Shown piece after piece: positions 36,501-48,248 of a stretch of DNA of 64,000 bases; position 1 is the first letter of the stretch; each line of letters starts with the position of its first letter. Origin of the DNA: Symbiodinium microadriaticum (lineage: Eukaryota > Sar > Dinophyceae > Suessiales > Symbiodiniaceae); the NCBI GenBank assembly GCA_001939145.1, contig LSRX01000484.1:103670-167669 (forward strand), read 5' to 3'. The position numbers were made by a program, and so were the translations under genes. Under the pieces are notes generated by a model, which was not told the DNA's origin, searched no databases, and saw only the letters and a list, made by a program, of their open reading frames with translations.

Positions 36501-38646
36501 GGGTTCCGTCTTCCGTGAGGGTGTAGGGTTCGGGGGGTAAGGGAATTTTAGGTTTCTATAGGTTTTAGGGTTAAGGGGTTTAGGGTTTCTAGGGTTTAGG
36601 GTTTAGGGGGGTTTTAGGTTTTTAGGGTTTAGGGTTAAGGGGGTTTTAGGTTCAGGACTTCTATAAGGGATCCAGAACCCGTATGGGCGTCTTAAAGCTT
36701 TCGGGGCCATTATGGGGGTAACCATGAGATTGAGACAGACTTCAACTCGTCTAGTAGATAAAAGTAGGGCTGTTTAGGGTTGGGCCTTTCAACTCAGGGT
36801 TTTCGGGGCTTTCATGTCAGGACGTTTTGTTCAGGATGTTTTACGGTTACTTGGATTTGAAACAGGTTCCTGACTCGGTGGGGCGCCACATAATCATGCT
36901 TCAGTTACAAGCTGGCCTTTTCCGGGCTAGGGTAATGAGCAAATGGAGCAATTGAAACTATAGGTTCCAGCCAGCTCAGCAAACGCCGATGCAGACCAGT
37001 AGGCAGACGTGGGCACAACCACTGAGACAGCAGCTTGCCAGTTGACGAGCGACGGCTGAAGGGAGTGGTGGAAGTGTATGCATCCACACGAACGAGGGTA
37101 TACAGGAACACAGACAAGCCTTAGAAGACAAAGGGTTTGTGCGCAGGCATTGTCGAATATGTGTATGCACACAAGCCTACAGACATACAAACCTCCAGAT
37201 TCTGCCTGCAAAGCACACCCGTATATCGCGTTTAAGGTGCTAGAGACTTTCCCCCGCCCTCTCTCTCTCTATCTCTCCCTCCCCCCAAATCCAGAAGCGT
37301 GAATGCCGAAAGCCTTCAAGCAAAGTGGGAGGTCTTGTTCGCCATCTTCATGAAGCGAGGCAGAAGCCAGGGCTTTGAATTTGCGTATTGATCAATGCCT
37401 TTAGGCATCAGAGTTTCGAGGGGGAACTGAGGAGGCTTCAACAGAAGGTTAGTCAAGTCCATAAGACGAGCCGATGCGGAGTTCCCCAGCTTTCGCGGTT
37501 TCAGGTGTGGGTTTTCCGGGCTTCTTCTGGGCCTTGGGGTTTTTGTTGTTGGCAGGTCTGGAGGTTTTTGATGGGATTCAGGATTCACAAAAAAGAGGGC
37601 TTCAGGACTTTGGCGAAGTTTCGTCCTGGATCGCGAGTTTTGGGTGAAGACTTCCGGTCCTGGCGCTTGTTCCGTTTCTGTCACTGAAGGAGCAAAGACC
37701 AAAAAGGAATCGGAGGCAAAAGAGCTGGAGGAGCATGCTCCCTGAACGCACTAGACCATGAAAGGGCCCCGAAAAGGCCGCAGCAGAGAGCCCTGAAACT
37801 GGTCATTAGTACATTTTCCAAGGTGACCTCCATCGTCCAGTCGCTCTGCAGATACTGCACAGGGACGCCTGTAGCCCGCGTGCTGAACAAGTTCGTGCCC
37901 TGCCTGAAGTGAAGAAGTACCGAACGGTTTCAGTTGATGATTATTCAAGCGTCTAGAGCCTTTTACTGGCAACTTTGTGTTTGTTGTGTTTGACGCCCTC
38001 CACAGGACTCGCCTGGATGATGCTTGAATCCGTTCTGCCTCTTTCAGAGGTCGAGAACCAGTTCGAGAAGCTGGAGCGATTGCTGGAAATGCACGAGGAT
38101 GGCCAGCCATGCAAGCCAAGTGTTGCCGGAAACTTCCCTTGCCGCGGCTTTGCTAGAAGAAACCACGCCTGCCTTCCTACATTGAGCAGACACATCGGGT
38201 CACCGTCACTTGTTGCGGCTGAAGTATCAAATTGTGGAGTGAGCAGAGAGCCGACCCCGGCGTGAGGAGTACAACCGCTCAGTCAAGGCCGCAGATGAGG
38301 CAGCTCAGCTCTTCCTTTATTCACAGCCAACCTATAGGTATACATAGAAGCAAAAGCAAGCGGAAATGCCGACGGAGACTTACCAACAAACACTGGAGGT
38401 TCCAGTGCCCCGGCCTTAAAGGACATAATGCCATGCCTGCGTGAGCGAGTGTGTGAGTCGAAATCCAAACCTTCAATACTAATTAACAGCATGTATAATA
38501 CAAGCACTTGTATATGGGATACCTATGACTTACTGCAGTACAAACATTCAATAAGTATCCTGTAAAATAGAATCAGACTTTATATTAATTACAAGATGTT
38601 AACTAGCCTATAAAGTAGAATGTGCTTTACACACACATATATATCT

Positions 38647-38678
<32 letters not shown>

Positions 38679-41600
38679 CTGTGTGTATGTATATCTATGT
38701 ATGTATGTATGTATGTATGTATATTACAACAATGAGAAGTTTTGAACCGAAAATTGCTGAGGNTATATAATACAACAATGAGAAGTTTTGAACCGAAAAT
38801 TGCTGAGGCCCGGGACCAAGGCCTCGCGCAGAAGATCGACCGAGAGTCCCTGGTCTCAGGGGCTGGGGCTGCTGGTTTAGGGTTTTAGGGGCCAAGTAAG
38901 GGCAGCAGTCGAGTCCCTTGTGAAAAAAGGGGCTAAGGGTCTCGGGGTTTTAGGGGTTTAGGGTTTAAGCCTGGAGCGAGTCAGCTGTCCTGGCGTGACG
39001 GTGCAAGCCAGTTGCACCAGGGCTTAGGGATTTAGGGGAAAGGGGTTTAGGGTTCCAATTGTTGGGATTCGCGGGGTTTAAAGAGGAGGGGGCCAAGAGG
39101 AAACTCCCACTGATGGAAGACAGCCATAGACTTGTGTACAGAGTTCCTGTTGGTCGTGCTAACTGCTAACTTAAGGCTTCTTTAGTCGGATACATTGTGA
39201 GTGTTGCTGGCTGATGTGGAGCATGGCCTTCGGCCATTCCGCCGGCATCGCTACGGGGCCTGCTTCCAAAAACAGAGAGGAGGGTTCCAACCGGTTAAAC
39301 GTACTACGTAGCGGGACCGAAAAATTTGCCGACCTGCCCGCCCTGAAGCCTGAATACCACCGAGGAGTGTTTTTGGACTTGAACCCTTCTGTTGCTAACG
39401 TCTCCGAACACATGCCTGTTTGGCCGGTATCTCTAGGGGGTGGGGCTTCGGACGTGACCCAGGCTGGAAGTAAACGACGAGGAGCCGGGGTAGGGGCAGA
39501 CTTCTGTGTGAAGTGCTGGAGTTTTAGCGTCCGGCATTCAGTATGATACGGGGCTCAGGATGCCATACCGTTTCACTGAAGGGTGTCGGCTCTTGGAGAG
39601 TTTCTGTCACCGCCCTCGGTTTCCGGAGCGAAAGCGAAAGCACCAACCAGCAGCAGAAATCGCTCTGGACATAATTAGTCAATTAGTCTATACTGTCGCG
39701 TTACCGTTTTTTCCTGCTCGAAGACCATCAAGGCAGCACTCAGTCAGGCAGTCGGCAGTCTGTTGGCACCAGAAGTTGCGATGAGACGCGACTGGCTCTC
39801 TGATCAATGCCAATGTGTGCCAGAGATCTGAATCCTCCAAACCCGAAAGTGCAAGCCTTATCATGAACGATTGCAGAGCTACGCAGGGCAAACCACAGAG
39901 CTTCGCGGAATCTGAGCTTCACCCGCAGCTAGTATAGGCGAGTCTCGAGAGCATGGTCGAATCTTGCATGACGTGGTGTTTCTGGTAATTGCGGTTTGTG
40001 TCTCGGGTTTGTTGTCAGATTTCCGGTTCCCTGCACCTCCACTTAGGACCCGATCTGTTTTGGTGTCGTGCAGTGCCGCTACCAGTAGTAGCCGGGAGCT
40101 CGCCGAAAGAGAGAGAGAGAGAGAGAGAGACTTCTGAGATAAGCGCGTCCCCCGAAAGCCCCACGAACCCGTGGGGAGCCCTGTGGGCCGGCGGGCTTCG
40201 CACGCCCCCTTAACCAGAAGGAAGAAGACGTGTTTCTGTGACACAGAACACCTGGCGGAACTTCTGATTCTCAAGGCTTCATGGGTGCTGGGCTGCTGGG
40301 AAGTCTGGGATGGGCAGTCTTTGCCCCCTAGCAGCGGAAGAGGGACCTCGGGTTCCCCGGCAGGAGCAGCTCTTTCTGGATCGCTGCGATGCCGGTCTCT
40401 TCACTCTGCAGCAGGCGTCGACCCCAAAGCCCCGAAAGCCGAAACCCTAAGCCCAAAGCCTCGCCCGGATTGTCCGAGTGTGAGCGCCGAAACCCAAAGC
40501 CCGAACACCGACTTGGGAGGGGGAAACAAAAACAACCTTTCGAGACTTTCAATCCCAAGCTGCATCCACGTCTACAGCGGCCCGGCTCAAGGGTTGGGTG
40601 TAGGGCTCAGGGTTCAGGGTCTGACCGGTTGGCAGTTGGAGAAGGCAAGCGACAAAGTAAGCACCGGAGAAGTCCAAAATAATTCTGACCCCCGAATCAG
40701 CATAAAAGGAGAGGTAGGGGCCCGGGCTGTACTTCGATTACGGCCACCTACCTTCAAGCTTGCATGCCCAAGCCAGAACCTTGAAAACCCGATTCATACT
40801 TGGAGGTTCATGGGTAGTTATAAATGGGGTTATAATTAGGGTAACTATATATACTTATAACCCATATTAGGGGAATTACAACCCCGCGTATAACTGCCCA
40901 TGAACCTCCAAGTACCCGCCATACCCCCCACAATGAAAGAACGAACAGGTGGACCTGATCCTGGTCCGACTGGAGCCTTGACTATGCTGTATTGTATTGC
41001 ATTAAATGATACTATCCGACTATCCTATACGACTATACGATATTATGAAGCATTGTAGTGTGTTATAGAATACTATACTATATGGCAGAATATTACATTA
41101 TTACAGCATAAAGCATCCCGGATACATGGCGAAGGCTTCGAAACCTCAAGCTTGAGCTCGTAAGCCCTCAGACACCGGTTTCAAGTCCTGATCTGAACCC
41201 CTTCGCCTAGAGGCTCTTCGATTCTGCAGGGTTCGAGGGCTCAGGGTTTGGGGTTTAGACGCTTAGAGCTGGAGCTTAGGATGCAAAACGGCCCAAGCCC
41301 CCCCATCAACCCCAACTCGGGTACAGCGATCTTCAGAGAGACACCCCTCAGCCCTGAAGCCCTGACGTTCTGGGCAGTTCACGGCAACCACCCGAGACAC
41401 GTGAGTTCCTCATCTGTTGGCTACTTGTGTTGGCATACTATTGTTATCGTCGTTCTTGACTCTTCTCGCTACTTTACATTGTTTACCACGCTACATGCCC
41501 CGAAAGCACTAGTGCTAGCCGCTAGACTCAAGCCTGAACACTCCTAGCAGGCCGCAGTAGCAGCCCTAAACCTGCACCAGCGCACCGCGAAACACCAAGG

Positions 41601-42459
41601 GCACATTTGATGCTTGAATGCCAGAGCTGAAGTGCTCCAACTTGATGTTTGTTATCTTTGACCTTAAACAACGATCTGGAGCGGAGGTGCGATCACCGAC
41701 AACCAGGGAGAGACACTTCCAAAGACACAGCGACAAATCCCGTAAAGCCCAGGTGAACATGGGAAATCGGCAGGCCAGTGAGGAGACACTTGGCATCCAT
41801 TTCAACTTCCGAGCATGTTGACACATGTTGAGTTTTGAGGCTGAGGCAAACGGCGTGGGGAATAAAAGGTGTGGAGCTGGTTCGTGGTTGAGGGTTAGAC
41901 CTGAACAGCTTCCGGGAGCGGTGGCCGCCAGGGTTCAGAGCTTTGGTGCAGAGGTTTCTGAAGCCACGAGTCGTCTTTGCAACCACGCCGGAACAGCAAA
42001 GATTTCTTTCCAGGAGGTTTTGCGGGATCGTGGCACGGGACCCAACCCCTAAAACCTAAAGCCTGCTTGTTTCTGTCGCCTGGGTCGGTGAACGTGCAGG
42101 GCAGGGCAGGGGTAGGGTCATGTCTCAGCTGTCAGGGGGGCAAGCAAGCTCGGACGTCGTGAAGCCATGCCTGCATTCTGCGAGCCTCAACCCGAAACCC
42201 CAAGCCCTAAAGCCGAGACCCCAGAAACACCAAGCCCTGGTCTGGGATTAAGCCTCAGATCCCCCCAAAGCGCCCAAAAGCACCGAAGCCCCTAAGACTT
42301 TGAAATCCCTGCAGTGTCAAGCCAAACTTTTCGGAGAATTTCTGGTAGAGGCCTTGCTTCTAGAAGCGCTACAGAAATATTCTGAGCTCAGGATCGGCAA
42401 ATTGATGGATGCCAAGGGAGTGAAGCTCAGCGAGGTCCGCGATGTCCTCGGGGAGTATT
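30564..42459 (+). CDS. Beta-catenin-like protein 1 (CTNNBL1), nearly complete
   Basis: Armadillo-repeat protein of the Prp19/CDC5L spliceosomal complex. Exons: 30564-30626, 31421-31465, 31598-31634, 31695-31733, 31977-32033, 32192-32242, 32452-32517, 32950-33030, 33179-33220, 33399-33436, 33707-33767, 34252-34301, 34822-34900, 35030-35118, 35254-35281, 35663-35707, 36436-36492, 37332-37359, 37690-37736, 37823-37894, 38050-38097, 38267-38299, 38808-38852, 40364-40414, 40949-40972, 41753-41784, 42392-42459. Phases agree throughout, giving about 458 codons against 563 in human. Order matches the family: FERKVKVNRELRIK, ATNPELYPALIKLE, VLSELTDPDAI, SMIENLAD, FLPWLIKRVRAQ, YASEILGIVLQ, QNMFDCLCS, LALKLADHA, VLFAIFMK, VENQFEKLERLLEMH, DRCDAGLFTLQQ, KGVKLSEVRDVLGEY. 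The first residues (about 70-80) and the last few are not located. Donors: 6 GT, 13 GC, 7 GA; acceptors all AG|G. The 33220, 34301 and 42459 ends are least certain. Confidence 0.88.
34088..34204. repeat. Two-copy tandem duplication in a CTNNBL1 intron
   Basis: A unit of about 53 bp at 34088-34142 is repeated with small differences at 34153-34204. Both contain TAGGGAGTCCCAAACCGTAT and end in TGGTTCC(A/G)CTGG. Confidence 0.85.
36040..36180. repeat. Telomere-type CCCTAAA cluster
   Basis: Densely packed CCCTAAA, CCCTTAAA and CCCTAAACC units in the intron between CTNNBL1 exons 16 and 17. An opposite-strand (TTTAGGG) cluster lies just past exon 17 at about 36545-36655. Confidence 0.9.
38632..38722. 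repeat. (TA)n and (TATG)n microsatellite
   Basis: AT-rich intron segment with TA repeats followed by a TATG tetranucleotide run, within a longer AT-rich stretch starting near 38470. Confidence 0.9.
38725..38808. repeat. Exact 38-bp duplication flanking a single N
   Basis: Bases 38725-38762 recur exactly at 38771-38808 across the N at 38763. The acceptor AG of the CTNNBL1 exon at 38808 lies in the second copy. Likely an assembly join. Confidence 0.9.
40797..40914. mobile_element. 118-bp inverted-repeat (MITE- or introner-like) element in a CTNNBL1 intron
   Basis: Terminal inverted repeats of 26 bp with one mismatch begin TACTTGGAGGTTCATGGG at the left, and the right end is the reverse complement. 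The inner sequence is also partly palindromic, around GGGGTT(A/G)TAATT. It lies inside the intron between the exons ending 40414 and starting 40949, about 34 bp before the acceptor. No coding capacity. A non-autonomous foldback element is the simplest reading. Confidence 0.75.
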
Positions 42460-43306
42460 GCACCCCGGCTTCATTTGAGACTTTTTGTTTAGAAGGTGGT
42501 TGCCCAAGCAACAGCCTCATTCCGGGATTTTTGCTTGGAATTTGTTGCCGGCGTAATTTTGCGGGGTTCTTGAGGTTGTGCGTCTTACACGGTGTTTCCT
42601 GGAATTAGCAGACGCTTCTAAGAAGGATGATCATATTGGCTGCTTGATGTTATTGAAACTCCCCTCGGGGTGGCGCGTGCGTGGGGAGTTCGGGGTGCCC
42701 GGCCACTCGGCGGCGCAGGAGACGATGTCTCCTGCGCTTCGATAGACGGATGCGGATGCCAGTGTAGGTCCAGCGCAGCTTTGGGTTGCAAGTACGAAAC
42801 AGGTGTGGAATCATCATCCAGGGACCCTGCTAGGCCCTCCTGCTACACCTTCTTGAGCCTTAGCCAGTCCATTCCCACGGAACCTCTGGCATCTGGGGTT
42901 CTAGAAATTTCGTTGGAAACTTCGAGGCAAGAACCTTGGAAAGGCCGCTCAGGACGAGCGACTCCTGGCCGGAAGGATGGAGTAAGAGTTGCCCCTTCAG
43001 GATGTATTTGCTTTTGGTTTTAGGGTTGTTTAGGGCTGTAGGGGCGACAGAGTGCCCTAGAGAGAGAGAGAGAGAGGGCCACCAAACTGTTCACACGAAG
43101 CTTCATTCCAGAATACATGCTTTTTCAGTACTGGAGATCTGCGCCCGAAACCCTAAACCCTGAAGGTCCTCAGCTAGGTAGTGAGGTGCAGTAGGGCCTT
43201 GGTGCATGGCAAGCCTCCTCTTTGGCAGCTTTTCTAGCATTGATCGGTTGTGTGTTGTTATGGCTGGCCCCTAGTAACGTTTCACTCCTTATACACCTCG
43301 AACGAG

Positions 43307-43346
43307 ATGCCTCGCCTGGAGTGTTTGAGTGTGAGCGCCGAAACTC
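43307..43346. repeat. Dispersed intronic motif, family A (representative copy)
   Basis: A motif of about 38 bp starting ATGCCTCGCC(C/T)GGA and ending GTGAGCGCCGAAAC. Related copies occur at about 36003-36045, 38428-38466, 40458-40495, 42163-42199, 55826-55872, 60667-60706, 61705-61742 and 61934-61969. Most are followed directly by degenerate CCCTAAA units. All lie in introns or spacer of the right half of the window. Confidence 0.75.
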
Positions 43347-43604
43347 TGAACCCTACACCATGTCCCCAGAAGCCCTAAACCAGAAGCCCTAAACCCTAAG
43401 CTCCAAACCCTATACTCGCTTGTGGGCATAGATCCTTAACCATGCGAGAGGGGAAACCCTAAACTCTAAACCCTGAACCCTAAGTTCAGGAAAAGAGGTG
43501 ATGTCCTACCTCCGTGCAATGATGACCAGGCCGGGGCTGCCTTTTCGTGTGAGAGGCGCCGGCTTCTTTTGGATTTTCCCTCTCCGGGGTTTGGGGTTCC
43601 CGAG

Positions 43605-43852
43605 CCCTAAACCCTAAACCCAAAAACCCTAAACCCTAAACCCTAAAACCCTAAACCCTAAAACCCCTAAACCCTAAAACCCTGAACCCTAAACCCTAAA
43701 ACCCTGAACCCTAAACCCCAAAACCCTGAACCCTAAACCCTAACACCCTAAAACCCTAAANTGAACCCTAAACCCTAACACCCTAAAACCCTAAACCCTA
43801 AAACCCTAAACCCTAAAACCCTAAAGCCCTAAACCCTAAAACCCTAAATACC
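43605..43852. repeat. Largest internal telomere-type (CCCTAAA)n array
   Basis: About 250 bp of near-continuous CCCTAAA, CCCTAAAA and CCCTGAA units, interrupted by one N at 43761. Bases 43727-43760 and 43762-43795 on either side of the N are identical, so the true length is uncertain. Confidence 0.92.
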
Positions 43853-44498
43853 ACATCTTTCAGGGGCCCTCAAGGCCTAAAGGGGCAGCAGCTACAGCTA
43901 GCTGCGCCATTGACAGGGCCCTGGCCTCTTCCGAGGGTTCCTCCCTCCCTCCCTCCTTGACTTTGCCCACGCAGACAAGCGCCCCTCCGACGTCTGACTT
44001 TGGGCTCGACCAGCACAGAGATGGGGCGGACCCATGTGGGAAAGACATGGAAGTCTCCCAGAAGCCTTAACCACGCCGTCCGAAGCCCGAATCAGGCCCC
44101 AACTGCCACGTGGATTCACCATGGAGTCGTCCCCAGCGCGGCAGAACACATTGCCTGGAAAGGTACACCTCGCATCGCCTTAGGCTTTCATGGAGCCGGA
44201 GCGGCCCCAAACCGGCCCCTTTTAGGGTTTAGGATTTAGGGAATCAACAGAGGCAGTTGTACAGCCGATGATTACTATCTCTTACTCAGGAGCCTTTGTT
44301 TCCTACTCGGAAGGGTTCGAAATCGTAGTACTCCTTGCCTCCATGGCGGCCGCTCTGCGATGTCAGGGAACGATGACACTGAGCTCCGGATCTGGCAGCT
44401 TGGGCCAATAGTGAAGCAGCATGAGGGGCAGCCATCGCGCGAGCAGCCACTCCGTGATCAGCGCGGGGCCCCCGAAGAACAAATGCTCCAGGATCCAG

Positions 44499-47151
44499 GT
44501 TTTCATCACATCGAAGGCAGCGGCAGTGATCTTTTGGGTCCTTACCATTGCGCACTGTGCCATCTACATGCTGGGGCCCGGGATGTTCCGGCAGCTCCTC
44601 AATTTCGTGATCTGGGCCCGCTGGCTGATCTCGACACGTCTTGTTGTTTTGATTGAGGATTTGCTTCGAGAAGTTGCTTGAAAAGGTGGGACTGTAAGCT
44701 GTTGAACTGTGGGCTCAGTGTGCCAAGGTTTGGGTGACCGGCGGCCCCCTGGCGATCATGACTGTCACGGAGGTCGGGCAGCTGTCAAAACATGCTTTTG
44801 GTGACCCCAAAACCTCCCCAAAGCTCCTCCTCCTCATCATCTTCTTGATCACCATCATCATCATTGTCGTCATCGTCATCGTCATCGTCCTCAACATCGC
44901 CCTCCTCATGATCGTCATCACCAGCATCATCACCTCCTTCATCACCACCACCGTCACCATCATCACCATCGCCATCGAATCATCCCATGATAGCCTGCGC
45001 CCTGGTACCCTAACACTGCTGTATGCCTCAGACTTAGGTGGCGGTCCGAGTCTCCGCACAGGGTGGCCCCCTGTGGAGGCGGGAGGAGCGTGTGGCAATC
45101 GAGATTGATGATCAATGAGTAAGGCTACCTGCGATAATGGCAGGTGTTGAATGCTGTAGGTTGTGATACACAGGAGAACCAACAACCCTGCATTGACAGT
45201 GCATAACCCATGGAGGAGGACGGGCAGAAGTAGGAAGAGGAGGAGAGGAGGAGAGGAGACGTCGAGCATGAGTCAGAAATAGCTAACAGCTAACATTTTG
45301 CATCACCTATCTTTCGTTTTTTCGCTTGGTGCTTACATTTTATCACCAGGTCCTCTGTCATGAAATGTTTTTGGTTTGTTTGTGATTGTTCACCGGGGAT
45401 GCCTGGAGCCGAAATCGGGCCTTGGCGAAGGTTGGTCTTGTCTGACCTGCGAAGGTTTGGCGTCTGTGCTATCCTTCGCTGTCACGGTCTTGGGTTACTG
45501 TGCTATGAGAAGCTGATAAGCTATCGAGCGTGGGCTGAGAAGCTATCGAGCGCTATTGCGCGGTAAGCTTTGATTCTATCGATGTCTAAGAGGGTGAGTG
45601 TGCGATTTGAGCGCGATCGTGTGTTGGCTAGTGTTTGAGGGAAGATACCTGCATAGATGGCAGGAAGTTGAATGGACTCCTTGTCCCGTTTTCTTGCTTG
45701 CCTTGCGAGCGCCCGAGTCGAATCCGGGATGTATGTTCTTTTGCTGTGGTGACAGCAAGCACAGCCTGGACTTGACAGCATAGTTTGCCTTTCATGGATG
45801 AATGGTTCTAACAAGAGTTCTGTTGGCTTCGACAAGATTCGGTGGGGTTCAGAGTTGAAAACTGAGTAGTTGCGACAAGGTGGCGATCTTGGCGGAAGGT
45901 GATGATACCATTGCCTCTAACCCGCAGCAGACAGGGCTGGCTTAAGAGTGGGTAACAAGGTTTAGGCCGATTTACGGCTTCAGGGCTTCGTGTTTAACCG
46001 TTGGCGGTGCGGGCCTGACGCTGTCTCTTCCCTTAGATCCAAGTTTGTTTTCTTTGCTGTGTGTCAGATGTCAGATGTTCCACTTGCGATGCGACAGTCT
46101 GATTGTCTCCGGCTAGCCCCCAAACACGCTCCAACTCTAGCACTAGACTCACCACGACCCTGAACCCTAAAGCAAAGCCCCCTAAGCCCCAAAGCCTGAA
46201 GCCTCAAACCCCAAATGGGTGAATCTCTAAATCAGGGTCCCTCTTTAGGCCCCCAATATAGTACGGCACCCTTTACAAAAAGGACCCGAAAAGGGACCGG
46301 AACGGATGCCCCGCAAGCCGAGGTATCACCAGCTGGAGGCCCTCGTGCTTGCCCTGATGGCCTACCGCGGCGGGATGAGCATCTATCTCCTTAAAGTTGC
46401 GTTCCTGGGCGCTTGGATCAGTTTCTGTTTGTTTTTCAGTGGCCCTGGTTGGGCGTGCAGCAGCGTACCACATTTTAGGAGCCACTCAGCCTCAGCCTCA
46501 ACGTTGCTGAGCCTTCTCTGTATGCCTCAGAAGGAAAGCAGCATGTCTTTGGGGGAACTGAGGCTTGAGGCCCAAGGCGACCTCCCGGCCATGGTGTCGG
46601 ATCAGGACAAGGCCACCGTCCTCGTGCTCTGCGCCTATCGCGCGCTGCGCACGTACGGGGACTTGCACGGCGTCTCTGTGCATCAGACGCTTCAGCAAAG
46701 GCGGCTGAGGGCGAAGCTGAATAAGCTGTGGATGGATGAGTATCAACAAAAGCTGCAAGAGCACCGAGCACGGTTAGTAGTGAAACTCCAGCGCATGGTG
46801 GACAGGAAGGTCCCTCAGCTGCTCTTCCTGCTGGCTTCCTTACTCTACTGCGGGGCGGAGGTATTCGACTTCGTGCGCACGTCCCAAGTTCTGGGCTACG
46901 TGCTCCTGATGGCCTTCGGTTGCGAGTTCCTCATAAGGACAAAGGCCCAGGGTGGAGAGATCTTCTTCCGGCCTCTCTTTAACAAGCTGGAGTTCTTTGT
47001 GCTTACAGCTGGCACCTGGTGCCTCTTCTACGCCTCCTGGTACACCCAATACTTGGCCTCCTCCAAAGCTGAAGCAACGGCCGTGGCCGCCGCCACGGCT
47101 GCCCTTCTGCTGCTCCACCGCTGCATTCGGCTTCTGGGAATCCAGCTCAAG
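44499..47151 (+). CDS. Putative multi-pass membrane protein with voltage-sensor-like region
   Basis: Proposed exons: 44499-44606 (VFITSKAAAVIFWVLTIAHC, one membrane segment), 44728 to about 44793 (VWVTGGPLAIMTVTEVGQL), 46323-46395 (YHQLEALVLALMAYRGGMS) and 46606 to about 47151. The last is the strongest: a basic helical stretch (HQTLQQRRLRAKLNKLW) is followed by four hydrophobic segments, QLLFLLASLLYCGAEVFDFV, VLGYVLLMAFGCEFLI, EFFVLTAGTWCLFYASWY and a segment ending LLLLHRCIRLLGIQ. Acidic residues in segments 1-2, the FNKLEFFVL junction and the Arg-bearing last segment recall S1-S4 of voltage-sensor domains, but this is inference; basic residues are few. No pore or ligand domain is seen. The 210-nt intron 46396-46605 has no in-frame stop, so one longer exon is possible. 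Gene ends are unknown. Confidence 0.4.
44830..44990. repeat. ATC/GTC triplet-rich tract
   Basis: Interrupted CATCAT, CGTCAT and CACCAT triplets. Similar short tracts occur at 47530-47590. Long Ile/Val translations across it are low-complexity artefacts. Confidence 0.85.
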
Positions 47152-48248
47152 GCCTCCCAAAGGGCTCCACTATCATATTCACTTGCAGTTGTAATTACTA
47201 TCTGATAAGACACTGTCATGGTCGTACATGTTTTCGTCATGTTCTGATTCTAGTTATTGGAGCTTCTACGGTTATCAGTACCTTCCCTTGGCTGCCCGTG
47301 ACGCTTTTGCCTGTTCGGCGTTGGACCCAGCCGACAACACTTGAAGGCCTAGATAGGACGCATGCGGCCACGCTGCAGATGAAGTAGCCTTACACCTTTG
47401 GACCCCACTCCCTGGGAAGAGCATGTGACGAACGGATTCAGAACAGGTCTCTGCGAGCGAATTCGACGCGGACAGCGTGATGAGTGCCAAGGCGGTCTGA
47501 CCCGAAGATTCCTGCCTACCCAACACCCGTCATCCTCATCTTCATCACTACCACCACCATCATCCTTAGCACCACCATCATCATCAACAACGGCCACTGC
47601 CGTGTTGCTGTTTTGTGATGGGGATCATCATCTTCTTTTTGGGGCTCATAACCAACCGGGGTGGGGATGCAGGCGATGCAAATCTTCATGGCGAAGTTTG
47701 GCACCTTGGTGGACGTCCCGCCGACGAATGTCAAGGTAGACCTACCCGGCTCCATGCGCCTGGGCAGCTGATCTTTGGAGAGGTTTGGTTCACCGCGATT
47801 CGGCTGGTCTTCCTAGCTTCAGGTCGAAGGTGGCTCAAACTTACCTGGTAGTTGATCTAAAGCTCCTTGTGGCAAATTTATATAAACGACAACTGCACGC
47901 GGATATGCCTTCGCGAAAGTTTTGCGTTGGTTTTGTTAAAGTTAATTTTAATAAGCCACGCTAGATTCCTCAAGATTCCAAACCGGGTGAATCTGGCCCC
48001 GGAGAACTCTGGCACCCTAAGCCATGAGCTGCAACACTGCGGCATCCTACAGCTAAACCCCGAGAATGAGGATTGGGACCCTATCTTACCTGAGCTCGAA
48101 ACCCACAAAGCTGGTCTATACTAAACCCCAAACCCTAGACCCTAAACCCTAGGTGGGAGAAAAAACCTTAAACCCTAAGTGGGAGGGAAAACACCCTAAA
48201 CCCTACGTGGGAGGAAAAAAAACTCTAAACCCTAAACCCTAAACCGAG
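47152..48248. other. Spacer with one exon-like segment
   Basis: A plausible short exon lies at about 47669-47731 (AMQIFMAKFGTLVDVPPTNV after an AG|G acceptor, GT donor). It cannot be tied to either neighbour. Telomere-type units with GTGGGAG(A)n spacers occur at 48121-48245. Confidence 0.35.

Larger units (their letters stand above)
42460..44498. other. End of CTNNBL1 gene and spacer
   Basis: The last few dozen residues of CTNNBL1 should lie here but I could not identify them. Open pieces near 42660-42740 and 43495-43560 are candidates without clear similarity. The rest is spacer with a GA microsatellite (about 43060-43078), repeat families A and B, and the large telomere-type array. Confidence 0.35.

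Noticed and set aside
40980-41110. AT-rich replication origin or promoter
   Set aside because: It is a low-complexity TATAC/GACTAT-rich intron segment with no supporting signal; similar AT-rich patches occur at 27655-27740 and 54775-54850.
43605-43852. True chromosome end or subtelomere
   Set aside because: Units are degenerate, occur on both strands through the whole window, and genes continue on both sides.
44363-44563. Minus-strand membrane-like frame (EHLFFGGPALITEWLL)
   Set aside because: Hydrophobic on both strands, so ambiguous. I preferred the plus strand because every other recognised gene is on it and an AG|G acceptor and GT donor fit there, but I keep some doubt.
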